From the NCBI GenBank assembly GCA_023427985.1, contig JAEYZM010000005.1:124001-188000 (forward strand): 64,000 nucleotides of DNA. Reading direction: 5' to 3'. The stretch comes from Bacteroidota bacterium (lineage in GTDB: Bacteria; Bacteroidota; Bacteroidia; Sphingobacteriales; Sphingobacteriaceae). The position numbers and the translations under genes are program-made. Below are positions 25,515-33,933 of the stretch, piece after piece. How positions within the stretch are numbered: position 1 is the stretch's first letter; each line of letters starts with the position of its first letter. The notes under the pieces are model-generated. The model saw only the letters and a program-made list of their open reading frames with translations. It searched no databases and was not told where the DNA came from.

Positions 25515-26624
25515 CTATTTCATATACCTGAAATCTTGTCCTGATTTAATATTCAATAAGGACTCATATATTAATCTAATCACATTCTCTACGTCATCTT
25601 TGTGAATCATTTCAACTGTAGTATGCATATAGCGCAATGGCAATGAAATTAGTGCCGATACAACACCATCGTTTGAGTATGCGAATGCATCGGTATCCGT
25701 TCCTGTCGAACGTGAACTTGCTTGACGTTGGAATGGAATTTTATTTTTTTCAGCAGTGTCGATGATCAATTTATTCAAATTCATTTGAACTGCAGGTGCG
25801 TAAGATACAACAGGCCCTTTCCCACATGCCAAATCTCCTTGAGTAATTTTATTAATCATAGGAGTTGTTGTATCATGGGTAACATCGGTAACAATGGCTA
25901 CATTGGGTTTAATTTTATGAGCAATCATTTCTGCCCCACGCAATCCAATTTCTTCTTGAACCGAATTCACCACATATAATCCAAATGGTAATTTCTTTTT
26001 ATTCTCTTTTAACAATCGCGCAACTTCTGCAATCATAAATCCACCCGCTCTGTTGTCCATTGCTCTTCCTAAATAATATCGATCGTTCAAAGTGGTAAAC
26101 CCATCTTCAAATGTTACAACACATCCTACATGGATTCCTTTTTTCTCTACTTCATCTTTTGAATTACAACCGATATCAATAGAGATGTTTTTCAAGTTCG
26201 GAGTTTCTTCTTTTTCACCCGCACGTGTATGAATTGCAGGCCATCCAAATACACCTTTAACAATTCCTTTTTCAGTATGAATGTTTACGCGCATCGATGG
26301 TGCAATTAAATGATCTGATCCACCATTACGAATCACATAAATTAAACCATCGTTCGAAATATAATTTACATACCATGAAATCTCATCGGCATGGGCTTCA
26401 ATCACAACTTTATATTCAGCTTTCGGATTGATGATCCCCACTGCAGTACCATAATTGTCGACATATGTTTCATCGACATAAGGTCGAATATAATCCAACC
26501 ATAATTTCTGCCCCGAAATCTCGAAAGATGTAGGTGAAGCATTGTTAATATACTTTTCAAAAAACTCAATCGATTTTTTGTTCGTTACTACTTTTGTTTT
26601 GTTTACTTCTTTTTTCTTAGCCAT
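25515..26624 (-). CDS. M42 family metallopeptidase
   Basis: The 369-aa product matches the M42 glutamyl/deblocking aminopeptidases. Metal and catalytic motifs in order: EAHADEIS (His and catalytic Asp), AMDNRAGG (bridging Asp), NSVQEEIGLRGA (catalytic Glu and metal Glu), VTDVTHD (metal Asp) and RYMHTTVEMI (last His). It has a basic N-terminal tail (MAKKKEVNKTKVVTNKK) longer than usual. The enzyme would remove N-terminal residues from peptides in the cytoplasm as a large shell-like oligomer. Its upstream gap is a heptanucleotide repeat. Confidence 0.92.
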   Translation of the reverse strand: MAKKKEVNKTKVVTNKKSIEFFEKYINNASPTSFEISGQKLWLDYIRPYVDETYVDNYGTAVGIINPKAEYKVVIEAHADEISWYVNYISNDGLIYVIRNGGSDHLIAPSMRVNIHTEKGIVKGVFGWPAIHTRAGEKEETPNLKNISIDIGCNSKDEVEKKGIHVGCVVTFEDGFTTLNDRYYLGRAMDNRAGGFMIAEVARLLKENKKKLPFGLYVVNSVQEEIGLRGAEMIAHKIKPNVAIVTDVTHDTTTPMINKITQGDLACGKGPVVSYAPAVQMNLNKLIIDTAEKNKIPFQRQASSRSTGTDTDAFAYSNDGVVSALISLPLRYMHTTVEMIHKDDVENVIRLIYESLLNIKSGQDFRYMK

Positions 26625-26640
26625 AATCTTATTTTTTTTT

Positions 26641-26773
26641 GCGTACAGCGTACAGCGTACAGCGTATTGCGTACAGCGAATTGCGTATTGCGTACTGCGA
26701 CCTGCAACTATCCACTAATTACAATCCAATACCCACCATCACTAAATTACTACCACACTAGCACACTAGCATA
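26641..26773. repeat. Heptanucleotide array GCGTACA and 8-base array
   Basis: Ten units of seven bases run from 26641 to 26710 (GCGTACA three times, then GCGTATT, GCGTACA, GCGAATT, GCGTATT, GCGTACT, GCGACCT, GCAACTA). After an AT-rich stretch, 8-base units CCACACTA, GCACACTA, GCATACTA lie at 26753-26776. The whole gap between two minus-strand genes is repeat DNA. Confidence 0.85.
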
Positions 26774-28318
26774 CTACAACGGTATGTTGCCATGTTTTTT
26801 CCTCGGATTATTCACCACCTTATTCTCCAACATCTTAAACGCCTTAATCAATTTCTCACGTGTCTCTGCTGGTTCAATCACTTCATCAATAAATCCGCGC
26901 TCTGCCGCTCTATAAGGATTAGCAAATAAGTCGGAATATTGTTTTTCTTTTTCCAACCATTTTGCTTCTTTATCGGAAGCCTCTGAAATTTCTTTCTTGA
27001 AAATAATTTCTGCAGCACCCTTTGCACCCATTACCGCAATCTCCGCACTCGGCCAAGCATAATTCATATCGGCACCAATATGTTTTGAGTTCATCACATC
27101 GTACGCGCCACCATAAGCTTTACGTGTAATCACGGTGATGCGTGGAACAGTTGCTTCTGAAAAGGCATACAATAATTTTGCCCCATTGGTAATAATTGCA
27201 TTCCACTCTTGGTCCGTACCAGGTAAAAATCCAGGCACATCTTCAAACACTAACAATGGGATGTTAAAGCAATCGCAGAAGCGAACAAATCGAGCTGCTT
27301 TTGTCGATGAATGGATGTCTAAAACTCCTGCTAAGAACATCGGCTGATTGGCAACTATACCAATGCTTTTGCCTGCTAATCGAGCAAAACCTACTACAAT
27401 GTTTTCTGCATAGTTTTTATGTACTTCTAAAAAAGAATTTTCATCAATAACGTTTTCAATCACTTCTCGGATGTCGTAAGGCTGATTCGCATTTTCTGGA
27501 ATGATGCTATTTAATGCTTCTCTACGCTCATCTCCATTGGATTCATAAGCTACTGAAGGCGCTTTCTCCTCGCAGTTTTGAGGCATATAACTCAATAATT
27601 GTTTGATGTTATTGATACACTCAATTTCATTAGCACAAGCAAAATGTGTCACTCCTGATTTTGTTGAATGCGTAGATGCACCTCCCAATTCTTCTGAACT
27701 TACTTCTTCGTGTGTAACTGTTTTAACTACGTTTGGTCCTGTTACAAACATATAAGAAGTGTTCTCCACCATCATAATAAAATCGGTAATCGCTGGTGAG
27801 TAAACAGCTCCTCCGGCACATGGTCCCATGATAGCCGATAGTTGAGGAATCACTCCCGAAGCCATGGTATTTCTATAAAAAATATCGGCATATCCACCTA
27901 AGGATACTACTCCTTCTTGAATTCTAGCTCCTCCCGAATCGTTTAAGCCAATCACAGGTGCGCCATTTTGCATAGCTAAATCCATTATTTTACAAATCTT
28001 CTCGGCATGTGTTTCCGATAATGAACCTCCGAATACCGTAAAATCTTGTGAAAACACATAGACCAGTCGGCCATTTACCGTTCCATAACCTGTTACCACC
28101 CCATCGCCCAAATATTGTTCTTTCTCCATCCCAAAATCGGTAGATCGATGTGTAACGAACATTCCAATTTCTTCAAAACTCCCCTCGTCCAATAAAAAAT
28201 GCAATCGTTCACGAGCTGTTAATTTCCCTTTTTTATGCTGAGATTCAATGCGTTTTGCACCGCCACCTTGCAATGCTTGCTCACGCTTCTCCTGTAATGT
28301 AGTCATCTTTGAATTCAT
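26774..28318 (-). CDS. Acyl-CoA carboxylase beta subunit (carboxyltransferase)
   Basis: The protein is about 514 aa from the ATG at 28318 (MNSKMTTLQEKREQALQGGG), chosen because homologues start this way. It matches the propionyl/acetyl-CoA carboxylase beta subunit: KRIESQHKKGKLTARERLHFLLD, VFSQDFTVFGGSLSETHA, LNDSGGARIQEGVVSL, MGPCAGGAVYSPA, VANQPMFLAGVLDI, VFEDVPGFLPGTDQEWNAIITNGAKLLYA, ITRKAYGGAYDVM and GAKGAAEIIF. It transfers carboxyl from biotin to an acyl-CoA, probably propionyl-CoA. No biotin carboxylase or carrier gene is next to it, so its partners must lie elsewhere. Confidence 0.93.
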   Translation of the reverse strand: MNSKMTTLQEKREQALQGGGAKRIESQHKKGKLTARERLHFLLDEGSFEEIGMFVTHRSTDFGMEKEQYLGDGVVTGYGTVNGRLVYVFSQDFTVFGGSLSETHAEKICKIMDLAMQNGAPVIGLNDSGGARIQEGVVSLGGYADIFYRNTMASGVIPQLSAIMGPCAGGAVYSPAITDFIMMVENTSYMFVTGPNVVKTVTHEEVSSEELGGASTHSTKSGVTHFACANEIECINNIKQLLSYMPQNCEEKAPSVAYESNGDERREALNSIIPENANQPYDIREVIENVIDENSFLEVHKNYAENIVVGFARLAGKSIGIVANQPMFLAGVLDIHSSTKAARFVRFCDCFNIPLLVFEDVPGFLPGTDQEWNAIITNGAKLLYAFSEATVPRITVITRKAYGGAYDVMNSKHIGADMNYAWPSAEIAVMGAKGAAEIIFKKEISEASDKEAKWLEKEKQYSDLFANPYRAAERGFIDEVIEPAETREKLIKAFKMLENKVVNNPRKKHGNIPL

Positions 28319-28455
28319 GTTGCCAAAGTAGTAATTCAAGCGTCAATTATCAAAAAATACAAGGCTTATTAATCAAGGATTTCCATTTAATTTTTACATT
28401 AAGAAGAGATTTAGGGCTAAATTATATTTATAATTATCATAAATTTGCTAAATAT

Positions 28456-28785
28456 ATGCGTAAGGCTTTACCTACATACCTCTTCATCGGCGTCTTTATA
28501 ATTAAGATGATGTTGTGTTTAGCGACGATCAAATACGATCGATTCGATAGTAAGCGTATGTATTCGGTGATTATGCAATTAGAGCATGAACACGAAACGC
28601 ATTCTTCTGAAGACAATAAAGATTTTGGTTCAAAAGAAATTAAATGGACCAAGTCCGATCAGAAATCAATTGCATATATAGACAATTTAAAATTCAACAA
28701 GCGAATCATTTCGTGGTTGAATTTATATCCCATTAATGACCAGTACACAAATGTAATTACTCCGCCTCCAGAATTTATAGCTTAA
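28456..28785 (+). CDS. Small hypothetical membrane-anchored protein
   Basis: The frame is open from 28309 but the probable start is the ATG at 28456 (MRKALPTYLFIGVFIIKMMLCLATI), giving 109 aa. It begins with one hydrophobic segment that may be a signal anchor, followed by a charged region with HEHETHSSEDNKDFGSKEIKW and a C-terminal LNLYPINDQYTNVITPPPEFIA. The ITPPPEF ending is a recurrent feature of small proteins of this phylum. It precedes the SulP transporter by 72 bases on the same strand and may be in its operon. Function unknown. Confidence 0.6.
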   Translation: MRKALPTYLFIGVFIIKMMLCLATIKYDRFDSKRMYSVIMQLEHEHETHSSEDNKDFGSKEIKWTKSDQKSIAYIDNLKFNKRIISWLNLYPINDQYTNVITPPPEFIA

Positions 28786-28857
28786 TACATCGACCTACAT
28801 TCAATTAAATAATTAATTGAGACAACATACAAGAGTATTAAATTTAAATGATTTCAA

Positions 28858-30453
28858 ATGAAGGGCATTGAATTGCTAAAGCAGGACGGACTGCGCAAAT
28901 ATTTTTCAATAAAAAATTTACAGAAAGACATACCATCGAGTATTGTCGTTTTTTTAGTGGCATTGCCACTGTGTTTGGGAATTGCATTAGCTTCTGGAGC
29001 ACCATTGTTTGCAGGGCTTTTGACAGGTATTATAGGTGGAATTGTGACTGCGAGTTTAAGTGGTTCGCAATTATCGGTATCGGGACCCGCGGCAGGATTA
29101 ACTGTAATAGTATTGGGTGCAATTACAAGTTTAGGTAATTACCAATATTTTATAGCAGCGGTAATGCTTGCTGGATTACTCCAAATAGTATTGGGACTGG
29201 TGAAGGCTGGTACCATCGGCAATTATTTTCCTTCTTCTGTGATTGAAGGAATGCTTGCTGCGATTGGAGTGATATTAATTTTGAAACAAATACCACATGC
29301 GGTTGGATACGATAAAGATCCGGAAGGGGATTTTGGATTTCAACAAGCAGACAATCAAAATACATTTACTGCAATTATTAATTCTTTTGATCAGATAAAT
29401 TTGTCGGCCACAATCATTGCTGCTGTTGCTGTGTTGATATTAATATTTTGGCCGAAAATTAAAAAATTAGCAGGGATACCAGCTGCGCTTATCGTAGTAG
29501 TAATGGGAATTGCATTAGGTTTGGGTTTTGATAATGCATGGTTTGCATTAGAGGCGGAACATAGAGTACAAGTTCCAGTGGTTGATACTATGAATGAGTT
29601 TTTTGGACTATTTATTTTCCCGGATTTTAATGCCTTCTCAAATCCCGATGTTTGGAAAATTGCCATCACAATTGCAATCGTTGCGAGTATAGAAACCTTA
29701 CTAAGTTTAGAGGCGGTCGATAAAATTGATCCATTTAAACGTGTATCTCCAACTAGTAAAGAGTTGGTTGCTCAAGGTGTAGGTAATACACTTTCAGGAT
29801 TGTTAGGCGGATTACCAATGACAGCCGTGATCGTACGCTCATCGGCAAACGTACAAGCAGGCGGGCGAACTAAAATGTCGGCCATCTTCCACGGTATCTG
29901 GTTGATTTGTGCGGTATTGTTTATTCCTAGCATCATCAATTTAATACCTCTTTCATGTTTAGCTGCGATCCTTATCATGACAGGTTTCAAATTAGCGAAG
30001 CCTGCACTATTTATTAAAATGTATAAAAAGGGGGCATCGCAATTCGTGCCTTTTATAGTGACCTTATTAGCGGTAGTTTTTACCGATTTATTAACAGGTG
30101 TTGCAATTGGAATGTGCGTAGGTGTGTTTTACATTTTACGTAATAACATGCGCAATTCCTTCTTTTATAAATTGGATAAGAAGGTCGATGGTACCATCGA
30201 TATATATACCATCCGTTTATCAGAAGAAGTATCGTTTTTGAACAAAGGTGCAATTTTACAAGCTTTGAATCATATACCAGAAAATTCGAAAGTAGTAATT
30301 AATGCAGAAAATTCTCATTATATTGATAACGATGTATTGGAAGTCATTCATAATTTCCAAGACAATGCTACAACAAAAAATATTGAAATGAAATTGGTTG
30401 GCTTTAAAGAGAAATACGAATTGCCGAAGCTTTCTAAAATCGAAAATGTATAA
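28858..30453 (+). CDS. SulP family anion transporter (likely bicarbonate)
   Basis: The 531-aa protein has 12-14 membrane segments with SulP landmarks: DIPSSIVVFLVALPLCLGIALASGAP, VSGPAAGLTVIVLGAI, SVIEGMLAAIGVILILKQIPH, ASIETLLSLEAVDKIDPFKR and QGVGNTLSGLLGGLPMTAVIVRSSANVQAGGRTK. The C-terminal 80 residues are a short STAS-like domain (SFLNKGAILQALNHIPENSKVVINAEN). Linked to a carbonic anhydrase gene 46 bases downstream, it is most likely a bicarbonate or proton/anion carrier rather than a sulfate permease, though substrate is not proven by sequence. Confidence 0.9.
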   Translation: MKGIELLKQDGLRKYFSIKNLQKDIPSSIVVFLVALPLCLGIALASGAPLFAGLLTGIIGGIVTASLSGSQLSVSGPAAGLTVIVLGAITSLGNYQYFIAAVMLAGLLQIVLGLVKAGTIGNYFPSSVIEGMLAAIGVILILKQIPHAVGYDKDPEGDFGFQQADNQNTFTAIINSFDQINLSATIIAAVAVLILIFWPKIKKLAGIPAALIVVVMGIALGLGFDNAWFALEAEHRVQVPVVDTMNEFFGLFIFPDFNAFSNPDVWKIAITIAIVASIETLLSLEAVDKIDPFKRVSPTSKELVAQGVGNTLSGLLGGLPMTAVIVRSSANVQAGGRTKMSAIFHGIWLICAVLFIPSIINLIPLSCLAAILIMTGFKLAKPALFIKMYKKGASQFVPFIVTLLAVVFTDLLTGVAIGMCVGVFYILRNNMRNSFFYKLDKKVDGTIDIYTIRLSEEVSFLNKGAILQALNHIPENSKVVINAENSHYIDNDVLEVIHNFQDNATTKNIEMKLVGFKEKYELPKLSKIENV

Positions 30454-30499
30454 TTATTCAAAACAGTTTTAATAAAAGAAATTTTTAAAATCATATAAA

Positions 30500-31144
30500 A
30501 TGCCACATAGAAATTTAGCGAACTTTAACGACTTATTAATTGGAAATAAAAAATGGGTTGAAGAAACCTTAAAAGAAGATCCAGAATATTTTGCAACACT
30601 TGCGAAAGGCCAAAAACCTCCAGTGTTGTGGATTGGTTGTTCCGATTCACGAGTGCCTGCGAATCAAGTTACAGGCACCTTGCCGGGCGAAGTTTTTGTA
30701 CATAGAAATATTGCGAATGTTGTCAATCATACCGACTTGAATTTATTAAGTGTGATGGATTATGCAGTGAATGTTTTGAAAGTGAAATACGTAATCGTAG
30801 CCGGACATTACATGTGCGGAGGTGTTGCAGCAGCTTTAACAAATAATTCATTTGGAATCATCGACAATTGGTTGCGTCACATCAAAGATGTATATCGCAT
30901 TCATCAAAAAGAAATCGATGCATTACCAGATTTGAAAGCTAAAGAAGACCGATTAGTAGAATTAAATGCGATTGAAGGGGTATTCAATGTTTGCAAAACC
31001 ACAATCGTGCAAAATGCTTGGAAAAATGGACAGGAGCTTTCTGTACACGCATTAGTTATTGATATACATACAGGCTTGTTAAAGGACTTGGGTGTGAACA
31101 TTAGCAATAACGATCAATTGGAGAATGTGTATCAGTTTAAGTAG
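30500..31144 (+). CDS. can: Beta-class carbonic anhydrase
   Basis: The 214-aa protein has the beta-carbonic anhydrase zinc site: CSDSR (Cys48 with Asp and Arg dyad) and GHYMCGGV (His and Cys about 55 residues later), plus EVFVHRNIANVV and the conserved GIIDNWLRHI segment. It interconverts CO2 and bicarbonate in the cytoplasm. Co-transcription with the SulP transporter (46 bases) fits a bicarbonate uptake pair. Confidence 0.93.
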   Translation: MPHRNLANFNDLLIGNKKWVEETLKEDPEYFATLAKGQKPPVLWIGCSDSRVPANQVTGTLPGEVFVHRNIANVVNHTDLNLLSVMDYAVNVLKVKYVIVAGHYMCGGVAAALTNNSFGIIDNWLRHIKDVYRIHQKEIDALPDLKAKEDRLVELNAIEGVFNVCKTTIVQNAWKNGQELSVHALVIDIHTGLLKDLGVNISNNDQLENVYQFK

Positions 31145-31160
31145 TGGAGAATAAATTGTA

Positions 31161-31289
31161 AAATAGAAAATAGAAAATTGTTTAGGGAATCAGTAAAATG
31201 AGAAATTAAGAAATTGAGTGTATTTAGGGAATGCCGTTAACAAAGCATTTAAAATTTTACCTTGTTAATGACAATACCTTAATACACTT
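31161..31289. repeat. Heptad tract followed by palindromic element A, copy 1
   Basis: 31161-31181 has heptad units of the AAAATAG type. 31217-31289 is a 73-base element: GTGTATTTAGGGAATGCC, GTTAACAAAGC, then TTGTTAATGACAATACC and TTAATACACT, whose ends pair. It is nearly identical to the element at 33761-33832. Confidence 0.8.
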
Positions 31290-31318
31290 ATTTCATATTA
31301 TGCTTAATTAACATAAAC

Positions 31319-32317
31319 CTACAATTTCCTGCCATTGTAATTTAATCTAGAACTGTTACTTACTTTAACTCCTGATGATGAATATTTTTCAGCTATAATT
31401 TTTGTCGAATTTCGAGGAAATCTCATATATGAATAGTAATAGTAGCCGGTCTCTGGGGTATTTACTTTAGGCATTCTTATATCTATTGTTGCATCATTTG
31501 TATAGGAACTTAAATAGCCTTCAAAATAATGTTTAAGTGTGGTATCAGAAATCACAAATCGTGTAGTGTTGATTTGAGTTAGATTTAGTATTGAATCTCT
31601 AAAATCAATACGTGATGTATTAACATTCACTTTTTCTGTTGCATATCTCTCTTCGAATAAATATTCACCACTTATATAACTTAATAAATCTAAATACTCT
31701 GAAAGATTGAATGTTTTCACTCTTTTATAAGCGATGCGATCTGGAAGTGATAAATAATATATCACATCATTTGCAACAGAGTTTTCAAAGGTTTTCTCGT
31801 ATCCGTCTCTAAAAGGAATTAAGTTGTTTGTGTAAATACTTCCAAAACATAATCCAGAAACTCCGTATTTATTTTGTTCTCTTGTGTGATGAAATGAGTA
31901 GGTAACAGGGTTAATCGATTTCAATAAAAAGTGACAATTATTAAAATCAATCTGATAATCTTTCATTTGAATTGTTTTCGTTAAAGAATCTTTGTATCCA
32001 TTTGTATCTTCACAAACTAGTTTGATTTTTACAAATGATTTGCTCGATCCTACATAAAACGATGCCCAAAGTTGATCGTTCATATAGGTACCATCTAAAT
32101 ACCATTTTTGTTTCACTGTATTTTCAGAAACACTTAACACATTTACATAGCTACCACTGTCAACATTTATGTAAGCATTGAAATTTACTTTGGGTTTTGT
32201 TACTTCTACTTCTACTGGTTTAGTTCTGCTTATTAACTTACTTGCATTATCTTCTTCTTTCTCACATGAACTCAATATGAGTAAGACTGATATATATCCA
32301 ATAAATGATTTTTTCAT
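31319..32317 (-). CDS. Hypothetical lipoprotein, paralogue 1
   Basis: The 332-aa product has a lipoprotein signal (MKKSFIGYISVLLILSSCEKEE) and a mature part with PKD-like strands (FNAYINVDSGSYVNVLS, TVKQKWYLDGTYMNDQLW) and a C-terminal domain with HFLLKSINPVTYSFHHTREQNKYGVSGLCFG, YLFEERYATEKVN, LTQINTTRFVISDTTLKHYFEGYLSSYTN and RLNYNGRKL. The C-terminal 200 residues are shared with the next gene upstream, so the two arose by tandem duplication. I do not recognise the C-terminal domain. Expected location: outer or inner membrane lipoprotein of unknown role. Confidence 0.75.
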   Translation of the reverse strand: MKKSFIGYISVLLILSSCEKEEDNASKLISRTKPVEVEVTKPKVNFNAYINVDSGSYVNVLSVSENTVKQKWYLDGTYMNDQLWASFYVGSSKSFVKIKLVCEDTNGYKDSLTKTIQMKDYQIDFNNCHFLLKSINPVTYSFHHTREQNKYGVSGLCFGSIYTNNLIPFRDGYEKTFENSVANDVIYYLSLPDRIAYKRVKTFNLSEYLDLLSYISGEYLFEERYATEKVNVNTSRIDFRDSILNLTQINTTRFVISDTTLKHYFEGYLSSYTNDATIDIRMPKVNTPETGYYYYSYMRFPRNSTKIIAEKYSSSGVKVSNSSRLNYNGRKL

Positions 32318-32328
32318 AGCAAAAGAAA

Positions 32329-33618
32329 TTATAATTTTCTACCTGTGTATATTAGTTTGTGGCTTTCACTTACTTTATTACCTATTGATTTGTGTTCTTC
32401 GGCTTGAATGGTGCTTGTATTCCTAGGCAATTTCAGGAATGATTGGTAGTAAGAACCTATCTCAGGATAATTAACATTAGGCACACGAAAATCTAATGTC
32501 GAAGAATTTGTATACGAACTCAAAAACCCTTCAAAATAATGTTTAAGTGTTGTATCTGAAACAGTAAATTTAGTAGTATTGATTTGACTAAGATTTAGTA
32601 CAGTATCGTTGAAATTTGTTCTAGTCGAATACGAATTGACAATCTTTAAGCTATATCTTTCTTCAAATAAATATTGGCCTGGAAGGGAATTGAAAATTGG
32701 AATTAATTCAGTTATATTAAATGTTTTTACTCTCTTATACACTGTATAATTTGGTAGATCTAAAGAGAAAATGACAGTTTGTTCGTCATTATTGTCGAAT
32801 GTTTTTTCATAACCTTGAACAAATTGAACTCTGTTTGATGTGTATATATCACCAAAAGATATTGCAGAAATACCATATCGATTATAGTATCTAGTATGAT
32901 GAAAGCTATATGTAACAGGACTAGTTGATTTTAATAAATAATGAGTAGAGCCGAAATCGACTTGATAATCATTCAAATTAATGATTTTAGAAAGAGTATC
33001 TTTTCTTCCAAAAGATTCTTTAACTATTAATGTGACTTTTACTGATGATTTATTACCATCAACTTGTAAAGATGGCTGATATTGATCGCTAACAAGAACA
33101 TCGTCTACAAACCACATCGCACTAATTGAATTCGACGTAGATGTATTAAATGTGTGCAAAACATTATTACTATCCACGTTATAATAGATTTTGAAATTAG
33201 CGGTTGGTTTAATACTATTCGGGTTTTTTATTGTATCCTCTACAGTTAAGTCTTTAACTGAGATTTTTCTAACAAGAAATTTTTGTTGACTTCCATTATA
33301 CGTAAATAATTTCACTGTGTATGTTTTTTCATCGGGAAAAACAATGAATGGGTTTTCAATGCTTGATGAATCTATATCGCCGAAATACCATTTTATCGAT
33401 GTGGCATTTTTTGAATTATTTTTAAACTGGAAGGTGTCGGGACCAACATCATTAATTAGAATTTTATAAGAAAAGTCAGCAGTTAATTCTAATGTATTGC
33501 CCGAAGTATCTTTTCCATTGTTTGATGTTGGATTGATATCGTCTTCTTTTTTACAAGAATTAAATATTAGGGACAAGCAAGTTGTTAATATTAAAAGTCT
33601 CATAAATAAATTTAACAA
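32329..33618 (-). CDS. Lipoprotein with PKD domain, paralogue 2
   Basis: The 429-aa product has a lipoprotein signal peptide (LMRLLILTTCLSLIFNSCKKEDD), then a PKD module (ADFSYKILINDVGPDTFQFKNNSKNATSIKWYFGDIDSSSIENP), then the same C-terminal domain as the neighbour downstream (KSTSPVTYSFHHTRYYNRYG, FDVRV, FNSLPGQYLFEERY, LSQINTTKFTVSDTTLKHYFEGFLSSYTNSS, KLIYTGRKL). About 100 extra residues at the N-terminus carry the PKD module that paralogue 1 has in reduced form. Eleven bases separate the two genes, so they are one operon. Confidence 0.78.
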   Translation of the reverse strand: MLNLFMRLLILTTCLSLIFNSCKKEDDINPTSNNGKDTSGNTLELTADFSYKILINDVGPDTFQFKNNSKNATSIKWYFGDIDSSSIENPFIVFPDEKTYTVKLFTYNGSQQKFLVRKISVKDLTVEDTIKNPNSIKPTANFKIYYNVDSNNVLHTFNTSTSNSISAMWFVDDVLVSDQYQPSLQVDGNKSSVKVTLIVKESFGRKDTLSKIINLNDYQVDFGSTHYLLKSTSPVTYSFHHTRYYNRYGISAISFGDIYTSNRVQFVQGYEKTFDNNDEQTVIFSLDLPNYTVYKRVKTFNITELIPIFNSLPGQYLFEERYSLKIVNSYSTRTNFNDTVLNLSQINTTKFTVSDTTLKHYFEGFLSSYTNSSTLDFRVPNVNYPEIGSYYQSFLKLPRNTSTIQAEEHKSIGNKVSESHKLIYTGRKL

Positions 33619-33713
33619 ATTTTTATTTATGAAGAAAGAGTTTTGTGAAATTATTTAAACGAATACCTGCTTATGTAGGAAACTTGTTTTGGGTTTATGA
33701 GTTATTGAGGAAT

Positions 33714-33923
33714 TAAGTGTAGTAAGTATAATAAGTATAATAAGTGTAATAAGTGTAATAAGTGTATTTAGGTAATGCCGTTAACAAAGCAATCAGTATT
33801 TTACATTGTTAACAGCCACACCTTAATACACTCAATTCCCATTAAACTTAATTCCTTATCACTATTTACCCTAACATTTTTCTATTTTCTATTTTCTATT
33901 TTCCATTTTCCATTTTCCATTTT
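33714..33923. repeat. Nonamer and heptamer arrays with palindromic element A, copy 2
   Basis: This 315-base gap has no gene. 33714-33767 is a 9-base tandem array (TAAGTGTAG, TAAGTATAA twice, TAAGTGTAA twice, TAAGTGTAT). 33761-33832 is element A: AGTGTATTTAGGTAATGCC, GTTAACAAAGC, then TTGTTAACAGCC and CCTTAATACACT, with 27-base arms of which most positions pair. 33882-33923 is six heptads, CTATTTT three times then CCATTTT three times. Confidence 0.85.
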
Positions 33924-33933
33924 CTTTCTCCCC

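Noticed and set aside
26641..26710. Possible CRISPR array
   Set aside because: Units are 7 bases with no spacers; no long direct repeats and no cas1/cas2 nearby. The Cas4-like part of the 2465 gene belongs to DUF2779, not to a CRISPR locus.
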